This document shows positions 13,533 through 26,019 of a DNA stretch of 64,000 nucleotides, one piece after another. Made by a program: the position numbers and the translations under genes. The stretch is from Merluccius polli. Its lineage: Eukaryota; Chordata; Actinopteri; Gadiformes; Merlucciidae. Where the stretch lies: contig JAOPHQ010003139.1 of assembly GCA_030340625.1 (NCBI GenBank), positions 1 to 64,000 on the forward strand. Reading direction: 5' to 3'. The notes beneath the pieces are model-generated. The model saw only the letters and a list, made by a program, of their open reading frames with translations. It did not search any database and had not been told where the DNA came from. Numbering within the stretch: the first letter of the stretch is position 1; every line of letters begins with the position of its first letter.

Positions 13533-14670
13533 CAGTTCCCCTCTATTCAGAGTCGCATCCTGACTTTGCTCATTTGAAGATTATGGAAGTGGCAGATTGC
13601 TTCAAAGAGTATCATTTCTAAAGGTCATTTGTTATTTTTGCCCTCATTTGCCAGCTAGGCCAAAAGAAAGACATGGCTCAATCACTGGGCATCTAAATGT
13701 GATATTTGAATATATATAGCTATAAAATGTGCTCCAATTTATCCATTCAACTAATTTGTAACATTGTGAAAATCATGGTTTGTGTAAGAAATGTACACAG
13801 ATCTGTGACAGCATTTCATCAAGCTGAAGCTTCAAGCTTCAAGCTGAATAGTGATAGTAAGTATACATTTGGTCTGGACATTTGATTGCAATCATTTAAC
13901 ATTGTTTTTCTGACCCAAATGCTTAATGTGTAGAAGATGCAAATGTGAGTGTAGAGATGTACGTAAATTACTTGCTCTGCTGATCCCATTATTCAACAAT
14001 ATTTCTCTGTTTGTTAAGTGTATTCTATTTCCTCTTGAGTGATTTTATGTGCTTGCTTGATTGTTTGTTTGTTTGTTTTTATTTTGTTTTGCAAATTATG
14101 CACATGGACCTGTCCCTGACATGACACATTTTTTTAATTTGATTTAATTAAAACGATTGTACTATTTATTATTTTTACTGCATATACTGTAGAGAAGCCA
14201 TGACATTGTGCAAACATTGGGCTCAGGGTGGTCAGCGGAAGCTAATTCTCCATCGCTTCATCCACAGTGTGTCCCGTTAACCTCCACCCCGCTCCTTAAT
14301 GACTCCTCCAGCCAGCAGTGGCCACTGTATAGACCACTGGGTACAGGGCAACCAGTAAAACAGGTACGCCTTAAACCATTGACCTCGGCTGTCTTGTACT
14401 TGAATGCTCTACTCTTAAAGATTGCTTTCTTTTGCTTTCAGTGTTGATCTTAGGAGGACCTGGGAAAGGCTTGCTATAGCTGGCTGCCATAACTGTGGAG
14501 CCTGGGAGCTGTGAGCGCTTGCAGGTCAGAGAACCGAATGTGAAGGCAGCGATAATACATGGATATTTGTATGTATGTTTTTATGTGTATGAAATGTGTG
14601 TGTGTGTGTGTGTGTATAAATGTTAGGAAACCGTAATAGATAGGCCTGATGCTGTTAAGGAATAGATGGG

Positions 14671-14673
<3 letters not shown>

Positions 14674-14731
<58 letters not shown>
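14674..14731. repeat. (GT)n microsatellite
   Basis: A perfect GT tract of about 56 bp. A shorter GT tract lies 60 bp upstream at about 14596-14615. Confidence 0.93.
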
Positions 14732-14733
<2 letters not shown>

Positions 14734-14947
14734 CACTTTCTGTGCATAGGTTTTGGCGATGAACACATGCAAGCTTCATATTCAATGCAATAATGATGCT
14801 TTTTTCTTGGAGGGCACATTATGCACATCATCATGTCCTACATCATTGGGGCGGCGTTAAAGCCTACTCAGACAGGGGCTGTATGTCCCGTCTGCCCGCA
14901 GGACCACGGGCAGCAGCAGTTTGCTCGCCATGCATACACAATCCCCT

Positions 14948-14949
<2 letters not shown>

Positions 14950-14999
<50 letters not shown>
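14950..14999. repeat. (CA)n microsatellite
   Basis: A perfect CA tract of about 50 bp. Confidence 0.94.
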
Positions 15000-15003
<4 letters not shown>

Positions 15004-15200
15004 ACGCATCCAGACACGCTCATTATAATAATTCATAGGGCAGTCCTGAGATGGAGATGTTGCGTTGTTGGGTTCTGGGGGTCGAGGGGCGGGTGAACGT
15101 TGTATTCCTAACGGTTTAATGTAAGCGTGACTGCTGATCTGTAACGCTGCCCTGGAGTGCAGCGTCGTGTGGGTCAATTGCGGCTGTGGTGTTTCTTGGG

Positions 15201-15222
15201 CGGGGGGGGGGGGGGGGGGGGG
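15201..15222. repeat. Poly-G run
   Basis: A run of about 22 G, followed by a doubled GTTTGTAGG motif. Confidence 0.88.
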
Positions 15223-15306
15223 GTTTGTAGGGTTTGTAGGGTGTGGGGCCGACTGATGTCTTTTTGTTTTTTTCGGCTCAATAGCAACATCTTTCGCGTT
15301 CAACGC

Positions 15307-15343
15307 GGGGAACCAAACACCACTACGTGGTGTTTGGTTCCCC
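15307..15343. repeat. Perfect 17-bp inverted repeat (hairpin)
   Basis: The arm GGGGAACCAAACACCAC (15307-15323) is followed by the 3-base spacer TAC and the exact complement (15327-15343). There is no mismatch in 17 pairs. It is not obviously part of a larger transposon. Confidence 0.9.
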
Positions 15344-15731
15344 AATAGCTCAAACTTCCAGTTTGGTGAATATTGTCCAAACATCCAGAATATTCTCAAA
15401 CACAGTGCGGGGTATGCTTACAACAGCGCTACAGCAGGCGGACAAACATGTAAACGCCCATGCTCCCCTGAAGGAGCGGTTGTTAAATGGTCGTAATTTA
15501 GAATTAAGTCGACGGGGCCGAGTCCACTAATGATATCTATTCAATTTTACTGTGGGCCCGAGTGCCTGGATCTAGGTCACACACTGATTCACTGCAGAAT
15601 CCTCCCTGCACAACATCATGACAATATGGAGGAGACGCCGAGGGATGTGAGGGACTGAGCCAGTGGGATGCATCGCTTTCCCTCTCATTGCACTTTTCTC
15701 TCTCTTCGTCTTTCACTTCCTCTCTGTCTCA

Positions 15732-15787
<56 letters not shown>

Positions 15788-15920
15788 TTCAGTTTTCTCT
15801 CTATCTGTCTCCCCCCCCTCTCTCTGTATTTTGGTCTCTCTCTCTGTCTCTCTCTCTGTCTCTCTCTCTCGCTGTCTAATTCTCTCTGTCTGTCTCTCTC
15901 TCTCTCTGTCTCATTCTCTC

Positions 15921-15951
<31 letters not shown>

Positions 15952-16200
15952 GTCTCATTCTCTCTCTGTCTCTCTCTCCTTCTCTGTTTGTCTCGGCCTC
16001 TCTCTCCTTCTCTCTCTGTCCCTGTCTGTTATGTGTGGATTTCACTCTCTCAAAGTCTTTTGCTATCTCTCTATCTCTCTCTGTCACCTCAACCCCTCCA
16101 CTGTTGGAGGGGTTGCTGTGCGTGGCCATGCTATCTGTGCTGACAAGTCTCAGTCTCTCTCTCAGACTCTCTCTCTCTCTCTCTCTCCCTCTCTCCCTCT
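15732..16200. repeat. Long CT-rich (CTCTCTG)n region
   Basis: An almost pure pyrimidine strand of about 470 bp, made of CT repeats with interspersed CTGT and CCCC. A small perfect 11-bp hairpin sits inside at 16090-16115. The three overlapping poly-SL open frames are artefacts. Confidence 0.93.
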
Positions 16201-16867
16201 CTCTCTGCCCTCGTCATGTGTGGATGAGGTTAGGTTATCTCGGACGGTGACTCAACATGCCACACGTCTAAAGCTATTAGCTGCCCGTTCGTTGGGGACA
16301 TGCAATCCACTCCCAGACGGGGGCTTGTTGTTGTCTTGTGTCACATGATACATCAGTAGTTTTACCTTGGTTCACATTCATATCACATGCACGTACTCCT
16401 AGCATCACAACAGGACTCAAATGTAACTCGATGTATTGCGATGTAAGCAACATCCCAGTTTGTGGGGGAAAAGAGACTGAAATGAAAGAAATGAGAATGA
16501 AGGGTTATGGCAGCTGGAGATATTGCAGCGTATATATGCGTGATTATTTGTAGCTTATATGATGTGTACATTCCCCCGGACCGAGGCAGCGGTCTGTCTC
16601 ACTGCTTCACTCCTTGGGGCAGTTTTATGAGCTTGAGCGGCGAGCAGTGATATAACTCTATATGAACTGACCTCGGCACACTCGCGTTTATTCCCAGGAA
16701 GGGCATTCCAACCACAGGCCCACTGAGCTGGATGGACATTATTATATGAACCTGTTGCTTTCACCCATGGGACACATCGTGTTTGGTACTACGTCTCACA
16801 CACAATAATGTAATGTAGCCTAGCCAGTACAAAAGCCTCTATATTCACACATTATTACATAATAATA

Positions 16868-16869
16868 AC

Positions 16870-16927
<58 letters not shown>
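16868..16927. repeat. (AAT)n microsatellite
   Basis: A trinucleotide AAT tract of roughly 20 units, continuing into AAC units and AT-rich sequence. Confidence 0.93.
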
Positions 16928-16930
<3 letters not shown>

Positions 16931-19120
16931 CAACAACAACAACAATAATGATAATGGCAATGATAATGATAATAATATATATATTACTTTCATTACTGAC
17001 AGTATTTTTTCGTAATTACTGGAATTCTGGTGTTGATGTTATATATAATCTGTTATTATTATATATACATTATTATTATTATTATTACGTTACATGTTAT
17101 ATAATCTCACAACATGAAACAGCAGACCTATAGACTTTCCTATTAGACTTTGCTATTAAGTGAGTGTTGCACTTCTGGGCCACACTGTAGTTTTAATTCA
17201 ACAAACCTTGATTTACAAACATCTTCCCTGCAGTTTCCCCCCCCCCCCCCCCCCCCCCCCGCTGTATAACGGGAACATCACGTCCTTATCAACACAATGT
17301 AAAAAGCTGGGCTGGCATTTTTTACGTCTGCCCCCCCACCCCATCATAAAGTAATGAGATTAATCTGGACAGGTCTGAAGCGATGAAGAGCCCTCTGTCA
17401 TTTAGGAGATGGGCAGGGAAAGCTCCCACCCCAAAATAAACCAATCCATGTTTGACCCAAACAAAGACAATCCTGCAGGTAGGACTGAGTTGGCCCAGGG
17501 ACAGCAGTTAATAGACTGCGAGCTTCCAGGGGTCTCCCCAGGGGGATTCTCTCTGTACAAGACCCTGCTTTAGGGTCATGACTTCAGGGCCATAGACGCC
17601 TGCAGGGAACTATGTTTGCCACTGCCGAGGTCAAAAGGTCTTCTCAGCTTTACCCTTCTGAGTATTGTCTGTCTGAGTGATAAGCAGCAACTGTTGATGC
17701 TCTGCAGTCTATAACTACCACAAGCTTCATTTCGGGCCACATCCTGTCTACCGTGGGTATCGTATGGTAAAAAACACTTTTTTGTACGTCCATGTGACAT
17801 CATCCATAGATGTCTTATTGAGTTTTGGCTTCTGATGTAGACAACAAATGTGCCGCTAGCTCACTGATTGGCTGTTTGGCTGTTAGTGTGCACATGTGTG
17901 TGTGTGTGTGGGTGGGTGTGTGTCCAAACGAGCCATCGTAGCAGAACAGCCTTAGCTAACCTTCCCCTGAACGCGCCGTGGCGTCTGACTAATGTCTTTT
18001 TGCTGCTGTTCTGAACTCCTCCACAATGACGCGCCGAATGTAAAGGATTGATTAGATTTAAAAATGCCCGCCGCATTCACTATGGACATTATACAGCTCT
18101 TTTTTTCCCATTCCAACGGCTGCATCAAACAAACATCTTATGTACTCCTTTATTTGAGAGCTACGTTACCGGTGTACCAAAGTGTCCGCGATAGCTAGAG
18201 GAGTGTGAGGACATAAGCAGAGAGATTAAAGTCAGACCTCCGACCAGGACAGTATCGAGGCTGCGCCCCCCTGCATGGACCAGGCCCCACATACCGCCTC
18301 ACTACCACCTAGCCACTCTTCTGCCTCACCTGAAGAGAACTGGAGTCAGAATGGCTTTTGGTTTCAATGGAGACGATGGAGTCTCCATTGAGGGGTTGTC
18401 TTGTGTTTGTCTTTCATGTCCTTCTTTCTTATGCGTCACTGGGTGACACATGAGAGATAACTGGTGGCCAGATAAATAGCGGCGTTTGATGAATGTCTTG
18501 TCTAATTTCTGGAAGTCATTGACACACATGCAAAACAGACACACACACACACACACACACACATGCACACACATTCTTAACTCTTTATCTCATGTTCACA
18601 CAGACACACACACATTCTTAACTGTTTAACTCATTTTCCATCTCTATTCCAACATGTCACCCCATGGTTAGAGGAACAAAGCATATCGACCATGGTCTGT
18701 TTGTCCATGCAGATGACTGTCAGGAAGTGCTAATAAATTCACAGCCTCACACATTCAGCAGCACACTTGCAGGGCCTTTCGGGCACGAGGAACAGATGCA
18801 GCTGGTGGTGGTGGAGGTGGAGGTGGCGGTGGTGGTAGTGGTGGTGGTGGTGGTGCGGATGGCCACAGATATAGCTCAGCTGCGTCCAGGCTTAGCAAGG
18901 GAAGCCGTCCAGCGGAAGCATGCCGTCTCCTGCATTGTGGAGGCACCCTCCCTCTCTCTTTCATCTCTTTTGATGTGCGTTGTTTATAGCATGTGGTTGA
19001 CATTAACACGTCCTGGTTGTATATCTCCTCTCCATTAAGGCTAGCCAGGTGCTGAGAGCCGCAGCTTTAGATGACTACAGGTGCTCCTGGTGCCCCCCCC
19101 CCCACACACACACATGCACG

Positions 19121-19121
<1 letters not shown>

Positions 19122-19184
<63 letters not shown>
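19122..19184. repeat. (CA)n microsatellite
   Basis: A CA tract of about 62 bp preceded by a poly-C run and shorter CA units. Confidence 0.94.
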
Positions 19185-20108
19185 ACAATGTCACCTAGTG
19201 CTAGTGTGCAACTTCGAGCTGCAACTTCCCTTTATTTAGTTTATTTTTTTCAACCACAAAACAGCAAACTAATGCTTTTATTGCTGGTGTGTTTGTGGGA
19301 GTAAATATAGCACAGACTTAGTCACACACTGCAAAAGAAGAGGCACCAGAGGGGAGTCCACCTCAGCCAATAGGACGCTACATGGGGACATGTAGACTGC
19401 ATCAGCAGTTTTGGAACAGCATAGATGGCTTTCATAGTGAATAGATAGTTTAAGGCGCAGAGGACATTTATTCTTGTTTGTATTTTTGGCCCCCCTGACA
19501 GTAGTTTCTAAGTTTCACAAATACATCCCTGTAATGTGTTCCCATAAAACATGGCGGTAGTGAAAACAAACACAACAGGACAAAGAAATATAGAATGCCC
19601 TTGCATTGCCTCAGAGGAAAACAAGCCAGTGTGAACATGGCATACATTACTCTCATGCCAAAGCCCTTCAAAGCCAATGGCATGGATTTGTTTCATCACC
19701 TGCCAGCTATTTTGATCTCTGCTTTTTCATCTTGGGGGCAAAAACAAAGAAGAAACAATAGCCGACAAGATGTCTTGATGAATGGACACAGCGACGTTCC
19801 CGTCCCCAGAAGAATCCCATGGATCTGGGCTATTGCGGGTGGGGGGGGGGGCTGCAGAATGTCTCACCAAAACAGTGGATATTTACTAAAGTTGTCTTGC
19901 TGTGACGACCTGAGTAGGCATCCAGGCAGAGAGCGGGAAAGAGAGAGAGAGAGGACAGGTAGCCAGCCAGCATCAGCCATGAGCGGAGCCGACGGGTCCA
20001 TTCATCACCATTGTTGCCGTCGCCCGCCCAACCAATGATGCATTGGCAGCTGAGAAATGTGGGTCAATGTTATTGGCCATGTTGCTGATCGTTTATCTTC
20101 TTCTCGGC

Positions 20109-20153
20109 CGGGGGGCGCGGGGGGCGCGGGGGGCGCGGGGGGCGCGGGGGGGA
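20109..20153. repeat. GC-rich minisatellite, 9-bp unit
   Basis: The unit GGGGGGCGC is repeated about four times plus a G7 tail. All spacers between G runs are 3 bases, so four G-quartet-capable runs lie side by side on the + strand. Confidence 0.9.
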
Positions 20154-21104
20154 ATGGGTTGGCAGGGAACGTGGTGGCTACTGGCTACAGTGATGGTCGA
20201 CCTCTCATTAGGGAGGGGAAGCGGCAGGGACCTTACGACACGATATTACCGGTACAATGATTTTTCAGTGCTGATACGATGTATTGCAATTCTATAAATA
20301 TTGCGATACGATTCTGATTTTTATGTGCGATTTTTGTCTTTGTGTGTTCAATATTGGTCGACAGTGCGGTGTTCATGTCTTTATAGATGAGATGAGAGTG
20401 AGTTTTATCTTTGTATCTTCTTGTTACGATCGTCCTGACTCCATGCAGAGTGCCAAGTGTGTTTGAATCGTCAGTGAGGATTGATGTCACATATCGCTTG
20501 TAAGGCCTGACCTTAGGCTTGTACCTTATTAAAGGTCAGCCTGTCTTGTTCATTTAAACTCGTTTTTCTTCGCCCTTTTGTTACCAGGTAAACATGGCAC
20601 CACCCATGCTTATTACACGTATTCTGTGACTTCTTCCAGTACATTTTAGTGCTATGTTATAAATAATATAAATTCAATTGTAATGTAATTTCTCCCCGAC
20701 ATGGTAAGATCATGTTTTCTTTATTCAGAAAAACCAAAAACAAAAATCTGTTCATGTGTTGAATGGAAACTGATCCAGAAATGCATTTGTATCAACCATT
20801 TCATCCAATTTACTTCAGCTGGGGGGGTAAGGCACGAGAGCCAGGCAAACAAGGTTCATCTATTTTATCCATGGTATAAATATGTTGCGTACAAAAGAAA
20901 ACCAAGGAGCAAAACAGATTATCCTTCATTTCATACTGCAGTGTCTTGTCAAAACTAAAGGCAAACCCCTACGCCCTGTTCACAAATACCCCGGGTGAAT
21001 GATGTGCTGAAAAATATTTCCATCAACATTTACATGTCATATATACCGTAGAAAGACTAACTGAGGGGGGCATGTAAATGAAAGAGAAACAGGTTGGTGT
21101 ATGT

Positions 21105-21642
21105 CAGGGGTCATCAACTAAATTTGCCCAAGGGCCAGAATTTTTCTCTGCAGACACTGTAAGGGCCAGATGCGCGCGATCGTAACCCACACGGGGGGGG
21201 GGGGGGGGGGGGGGGGTGCGCGCGATCGTAACCCACCCCAGACCTGCGACCGGCGGGGGGGAGTGGGGTGTGCGCGATCGTAACCCACCCGAGACCTACG
21301 CCCGGCGGGGGGTACGCGCGATCGTAACCCATCCCGGACCTACGACCGGCGGGGGGGCGGGGGGTGCGCGCGATCGTAACCCACCCCGGACCTACGATCG
21401 GCGGGGGGGCAGGGGGTGCGCGTGATCGTAACCCACCCCGGACCTACGATCGGCGGGGGGGCAGGGGGTGCGCGTGATCGTAACCCACCCCGGACCTACG
21501 ACCGACGGGGGGGGGGGGGAGATGCGCGCGATCGTAACACAACCCGGACCTATGACCGGCGGGGGGGTGCGCGCGATCGGGGCCGGATGGAAATCTCTGG
21601 CGGGCCGGATTTGGCCCGCGGGCCGCCAGTTGACGTTGACTG
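21105..21642. mobile_element. hAT-like non-autonomous transposon
   Basis: The element starts CAGGGGTCATCAACTA and ends CCAGTTGACGTTGACTG, inverted ends with CAG...CTG termini and a shared CAACT core. An exact 8-bp target duplication, GTGTATGT, flanks it at 21097-21104 and 21643-21650; 8 bp is the hAT signature. The outer parts contain the AAGGGCCAGA / GGCCCGCGGGCC type sequence common in fish hAT miniature elements. It has no coding capacity. Its middle is an expanded minisatellite. Confidence 0.85.
21171..21600. repeat. G-rich minisatellite inside the hAT-like element
   Basis: There are nine successive starts of a unit led by GCGCGATCGTAACCCA, at about 21171, 21217, 21269, 21312, 21365, 21417, 21469, 21523 and 21568, spaced 43-54 bp. 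Each unit is followed by CCCGGACCTACGACCGGCG and a variable G run. The G run (6 to about 25) causes most of the length variation. CGATCG within each unit is palindromic. Confidence 0.93.
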
Positions 21643-21650
21643 GTGTATGT

Positions 21651-24600
21651 TGTCCATCCGGGAGGGTTTTCAGAGCTGTCAACCCTCAGACAATACAATG
21701 CACTCTTTTCTTTAGAGACCAACCCTCTTCTGTCTACAACCTGTTCCTGGCACAGAGAGTTAGAGAAGGCCATTTAAAAGTACAGTATAATGGAGATTAA
21801 TATATTCAAACAAGTTTAGTGTGTACTAAGATATAGTAAATATATATATGTACTATAGACATGTGTGAGTGAGTAATATATAGTATCTTTACTAAATCTC
21901 CATGTTAACAGTAAGCAATTCAGAAAATAAAGCAGATACATTCCAAAATATATTCAAGAAACAATGAATGGAACTGTTGTTAATCTGTAGGATAACCTCA
22001 TCTGGCAAGTTACCAGATGTAACCATGCTGGTAGTAATTAAGTTGTTTTGTGTTTTTAACTACAAAGCTCACAATTATTATAAAGTCGTATTAGTGCATT
22101 GAAGTAATCTCTAACTCAGATTTCTGTTGTGAAAGAACAGAACAACACAAATTACTCATGTGAAACATCCTATTCAATAGTCATTGTGCCATCCCTGAAT
22201 TCATGATCTAAGAACTAACCAATTGAAATAATTGAACCCATTCATGTCATTTTGGCAAAGCGCAAGGGAACGTCAAGGACGAGAAATGGTTTTAGCCAGG
22301 GAGAGGTGGAGCCCATATGGAGAGAATACAATATGAGACACGTATTAAACAAAAAAAGCCAGTGACTCAAACACAACACACCAACTGATTCTGGAACAGT
22401 CCATATGGATCACAAGCAATAGATGTTAAGAAAGCAGGGGGACAAGTGCACTTAGCACCAAAACAAAGGAAATGACATAAGTTGTATATACACAGAAAAG
22501 TCAATACAATGCAATATTGAGGACACTTATCAGTTCACAAGATACTTGTGGTGACAGTCATGGAAGCAGGGCTGTAAGGGATGGTGGTTGACGACAGACC
22601 CCCCCCCCCCATAGTTCATCAGGGTGGGCCCAGAGTAGCTCCATCTCTGCTGCTTAGTCTTCTGTCAAGTATGGGCAAGAGACGACAATAGATGACGAGG
22701 ATTAAAAAAAAGGAAATACCAGGCAAAAATACCAACTGAATCAGGAGCAAGCCCATGTGACACAGGCACTCGGGGTTAAGAAGCCTGGTTGATAACGATG
22801 CACTAAGCCTCGAACAAAGGAAACAAAGGAAATTAAGTACACAGAAAACAAGTGGGAACCACAATGAAATAATTAAGACGGGTGAAGCGATTAATGATAA
22901 TGGGACCCTGACTGAGGTGCGGTCATGACATGTTTCTATTGCATTTTTTGCAGTTTGTTTTATTTTTTGGTTCAATTTACGCTTGCATCAACAGGATTCA
23001 TAAACACTAGTCTACGGAAAATAACTGCAAGTTTAGACATGGTATTCATCTGATAACAACAACAACGGACTAAAGAAAACGTGTGAAATACAAAGTGGGG
23101 AATTGTCTTATCGACCCGGCCAGATTGTTGCACAGAACCACTTGACTGCTTCTGATTACCAGGTAGTAATTAAGGGCTGGTAATGAAGGTCTAGTAATAA
23201 ACTAAATAAGATTGGACATTACACACATAGACTGAAGCTGTTTGGCTGTTGCATGTTGACTCGACGAGGGCTGCGTGGGACCACGACTGTGGGCCGGCTG
23301 TCATGACATGTAGCTCCTAATCAGATGATGGAGGAGGAGCGGTCGTGTTTCAGAGTAAGCTTAGATGCACCCTTATAATAATGGGCCAGTGGACACGGCT
23401 GTGTGACCAAGGCTGTAAAATGGGTCAAATGGGACATGATTGGAGCATAAAGCAGCTCAATGCCCATTGAGATCTAGTCAGTTCTCAGATCTCTGGATCC
23501 ACGCTTTGGCCCATAAGGGTTATTATTATTTATTTTTTACATTTTTACATATTTTTTTACAGCAGTTCCTTATAATGTGACTGGTGTTCATAGGAAGTGG
23601 ATACCATTAAGAACAATATCTTGGGCAGATATAGGTTGTGTAAGTTTGACATTTGTTAATCCTTAAAGTCAACACACCTGTTCATTGGTTATGTTGTAGT
23701 CATACAAATGAATTCCTTAGAGAGACTACCAACAACCTTTAACAATTATTTCACTGCAGTTACTCTGTTGCTTAATATTGCATCAGTAAAACAATGTTTA
23801 CAAAAATACAACTCAATTGTTGTTGACAACAACATAGGTTTCACTCACTGAAAAATGTGAGAGGCTGAATGCATTCAACTCCCGATTTTCTGCCTTTATC
23901 ACTGTGTATTTGTCTGATTTTTGGGGTCCCGTGACTTCTTCAAAGTCACAAGGCTGTAAATATATATCAGAAAATACACTACAGGGGATTTTTTTATTGT
24001 GGTGTTTGTCCTTGTTTTCACATTTTCCAAGGAAACAAATTGATTTGACAATGACATTGATTTGATGCCAATGACATTTAAAATGAAATAAATTACCTGA
24101 AATGGTTTGATTTAGATCTGCAGGGGCGATAGCGTATCATGGTATTTGCATTGTAGGATCCTGCTTGGAGTGAGAGTATTGGATGCGAGCAGGTTGTCTG
24201 TGTCAGTTGTCTTTTTAGGTTACCGTGCCGTATTTGTGATTCCCTCGTGACACGTCTTTTCAGAAGGATTCCACTGAAGTGGAAATATCGCTGTGTGCTC
24301 TGCTTTCAGATGAGCTGTGACTCTATGCCTACACCGATTTCGGAGCTCTAAGCAGAGGGCAGTTTCTGAAATCTTCTTTGAGCTGGATATTTTGGCTTTT
24401 CAAACCACATGCAAACAGTCAAGTCAATTCAATTCATTTATTCATGAAGCTATTGAATGAACTTCAGATCATAGAGGGTAGAGGAAGGAGCTTTGAGAAG
24501 GCAAACATACAAGGGATTCCCCTTCTACGAGGACTAGCGTGTTGGCATACCTGGTGGGCACACATCATACAATAGCAAATCCACAATGAGTTGAAAGAAA

Positions 24601-24960
24601 TCAAATCAAGACAGAACTGTCTACCAGCCTAGACCGAACTGTCTACCAGTGACTACCAGCCTTGTGAAACCATCCTGATCTTGTGAGTTCACATTCTGTT
24701 TCTCTCTGCAGATCAGTCTGGCCTCCATCCTGTTGAAAGTGAATAATAGTGTTAAAAGATGAACAAAAAAAATGAGAATATGTTTTTGCTTTACTTTCGA
24801 CCGGATTCACCAAGAGCAAAGAGAGCAAGAGCGTCACTTAGTTATTGAATCTGATTGGCTGGAGTTTTTTGAACAACATAAGCCCAGCCAAGGCCAGTTT
24901 GCAAAATGAAAACTTGAACATCTGGATGGTCTCAGGAGGCTATGTGACTCCACCTATCTA
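21651..24960. other. Intergenic, no gene recognised
   Basis: AT-rich single-copy-looking sequence with a poly-C run near 22600. The open frames (22619 minus, 24378 plus, 24643 minus) have no domain I recognise. AATTCAATTCATTTATTC at 24424-24442 resembles the ends of common fish retroelements, but nothing else supports an element. Confidence 0.35.
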
Positions 24961-25009
24961 CTCTCATTTACTCTCAGTTGTTATGTATCTTTATGACATG
25001 AGTTCTTAT

Positions 25010-26019
25010 TCTTGGTAATTTTACCATCCATGTTTGCTGTCCTTTTACTACTGATTGGATTCATCTTTTTGAATCACTTAATCTTGTTCAGTCTGTCAAA
25101 GGTCCTAGTCACAACAAGGGTCACACTCTTGACCTTGTGCTGTCTCATGGTTTGTCTCTCAATAAGTTAAATATGCTTGACATCCCTGTCTCTGACCATA
25201 AAGCAGTGATTTTTCAAACCCAGCTCCCTACTCCTGTACCCAAGCCCCACTCCTCCATCCTTTCTGGCTCTCTTAATTCGCACTCAGCCTAGAGTTTCCA
25301 CCAGGCCTTCTTAGCTGCTTCCACTAGTACTTCTAAGCAATCTAATTTTTCCACTGATGAGCTGGTCTCCGATTTTAGTGATTCCTGCATGAATATTCTT
25401 GACTCTATTACACCTTTTAAAGAAAAGAACGTGAAACTGTATTCTCTGCCTTGGATTAATGACCGTACAAGGGACATTAAAAGGCAATGTAGGAAAGCGG
25501 ACCACAAGTGGAAAAAGGATAAGCTTGTGGTCTCACTAGATACTCTTAAAGGGTTGATGTCCACATATCAGAGCACTGTGAAAGATGCCAGGAATTCCTA
25601 CTTTTCTAACCTGATCTCTATAGCCAGTGTCACAATCCCAGGGTCCCTTTTCAGGCCATTGACTCAGTGATCAATCCCCCTTCCAGTCAGCTATTAGAAA
25701 CCTCCAGTGTTAAATGTGACTAGTTCCTCAATCATTTTATTAATAAAATAGCGGGGATTAGGCAGCAGATCTCCATTGATACCAGAGTCCTCTGTATCTC
25801 CTTTGCTCCCCCTGCCTTGCCTCCTCATTTTGAGTGCATCTCTTTGTCAACCTTAGAGGATACCATACTCCACATGAAAGCCTCTGCATGCCCCTTAGAT
25901 ATCATCCCTACCTGAAAGAAATACTTGAGACAGTCGGACCTGACATTCTAGCTATTGTCAATAGCTTGCTGTCTACGGGCTCGTTTCCCTCCAGTCTTAA
26001 GCAAGCAATTGTCCAACCT
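25010..26019 (+). pseudogene. L2 LINE endonuclease/RT pseudogene, 5' part
   Basis: Readable pieces in order: VLILGNFTIHV (end of the endonuclease beta-strand with GDFN degraded to GNFT), GHTLDLVLSHGLS, LDIPVSDHKAVIF (the SDH catalytic motif of the endonuclease), then the open part at 25389-25670 with PWINDRTRDIKRQCRKADHK and STYQSTVKDARNSYFSNLIS. It ends with LKEILETVGPDILAIVNSLL and SFPSSLKQAIVQP before the insertion. In-frame stops (for example after LNSHSA and after PLTQ) show it is dead. Resemblance to L2/Maui-type fish LINE ORF2 is from memory of the family. Confidence 0.83.
26008..26019. repeat. 12-bp target site duplication, left copy
   Basis: ATTGTCCAACCT here recurs exactly at 28898-28909, bracketing the RTE-type insertion. 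Removing the insertion and one copy restores the L2 reading VQPLLKK. Confidence 0.93.

Larger units (their letters stand above)
12829..21096. other. Repeat-rich intergenic stretch, no gene recognised
   Basis: This 8.3-kb stretch holds several microsatellites and homopolymer runs, described separately, and a perfect 17-bp-arm hairpin at 15307. None of its open frames has a recognisable domain; most are poly-TH, poly-CV, poly-SL or poly-P artefacts. A (GGT)n patch lies at about 18803-18856, (CA)n at about 18540-18562, and poly-C runs near 12976 and 17236. Confidence 0.4.

Noticed and set aside
15663..16348. 195- and 226-residue poly-SL frames
   Set aside because: Artefact of a CT-rich tract that is open in all three forward frames.
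21171..21600. Regularly spaced repeat array that might be taken for a CRISPR or satellite
   Set aside because: Units are directly adjacent with variable G runs, lie within a hAT-like element with a target duplication, and no cas genes are present; the host is a vertebrate.
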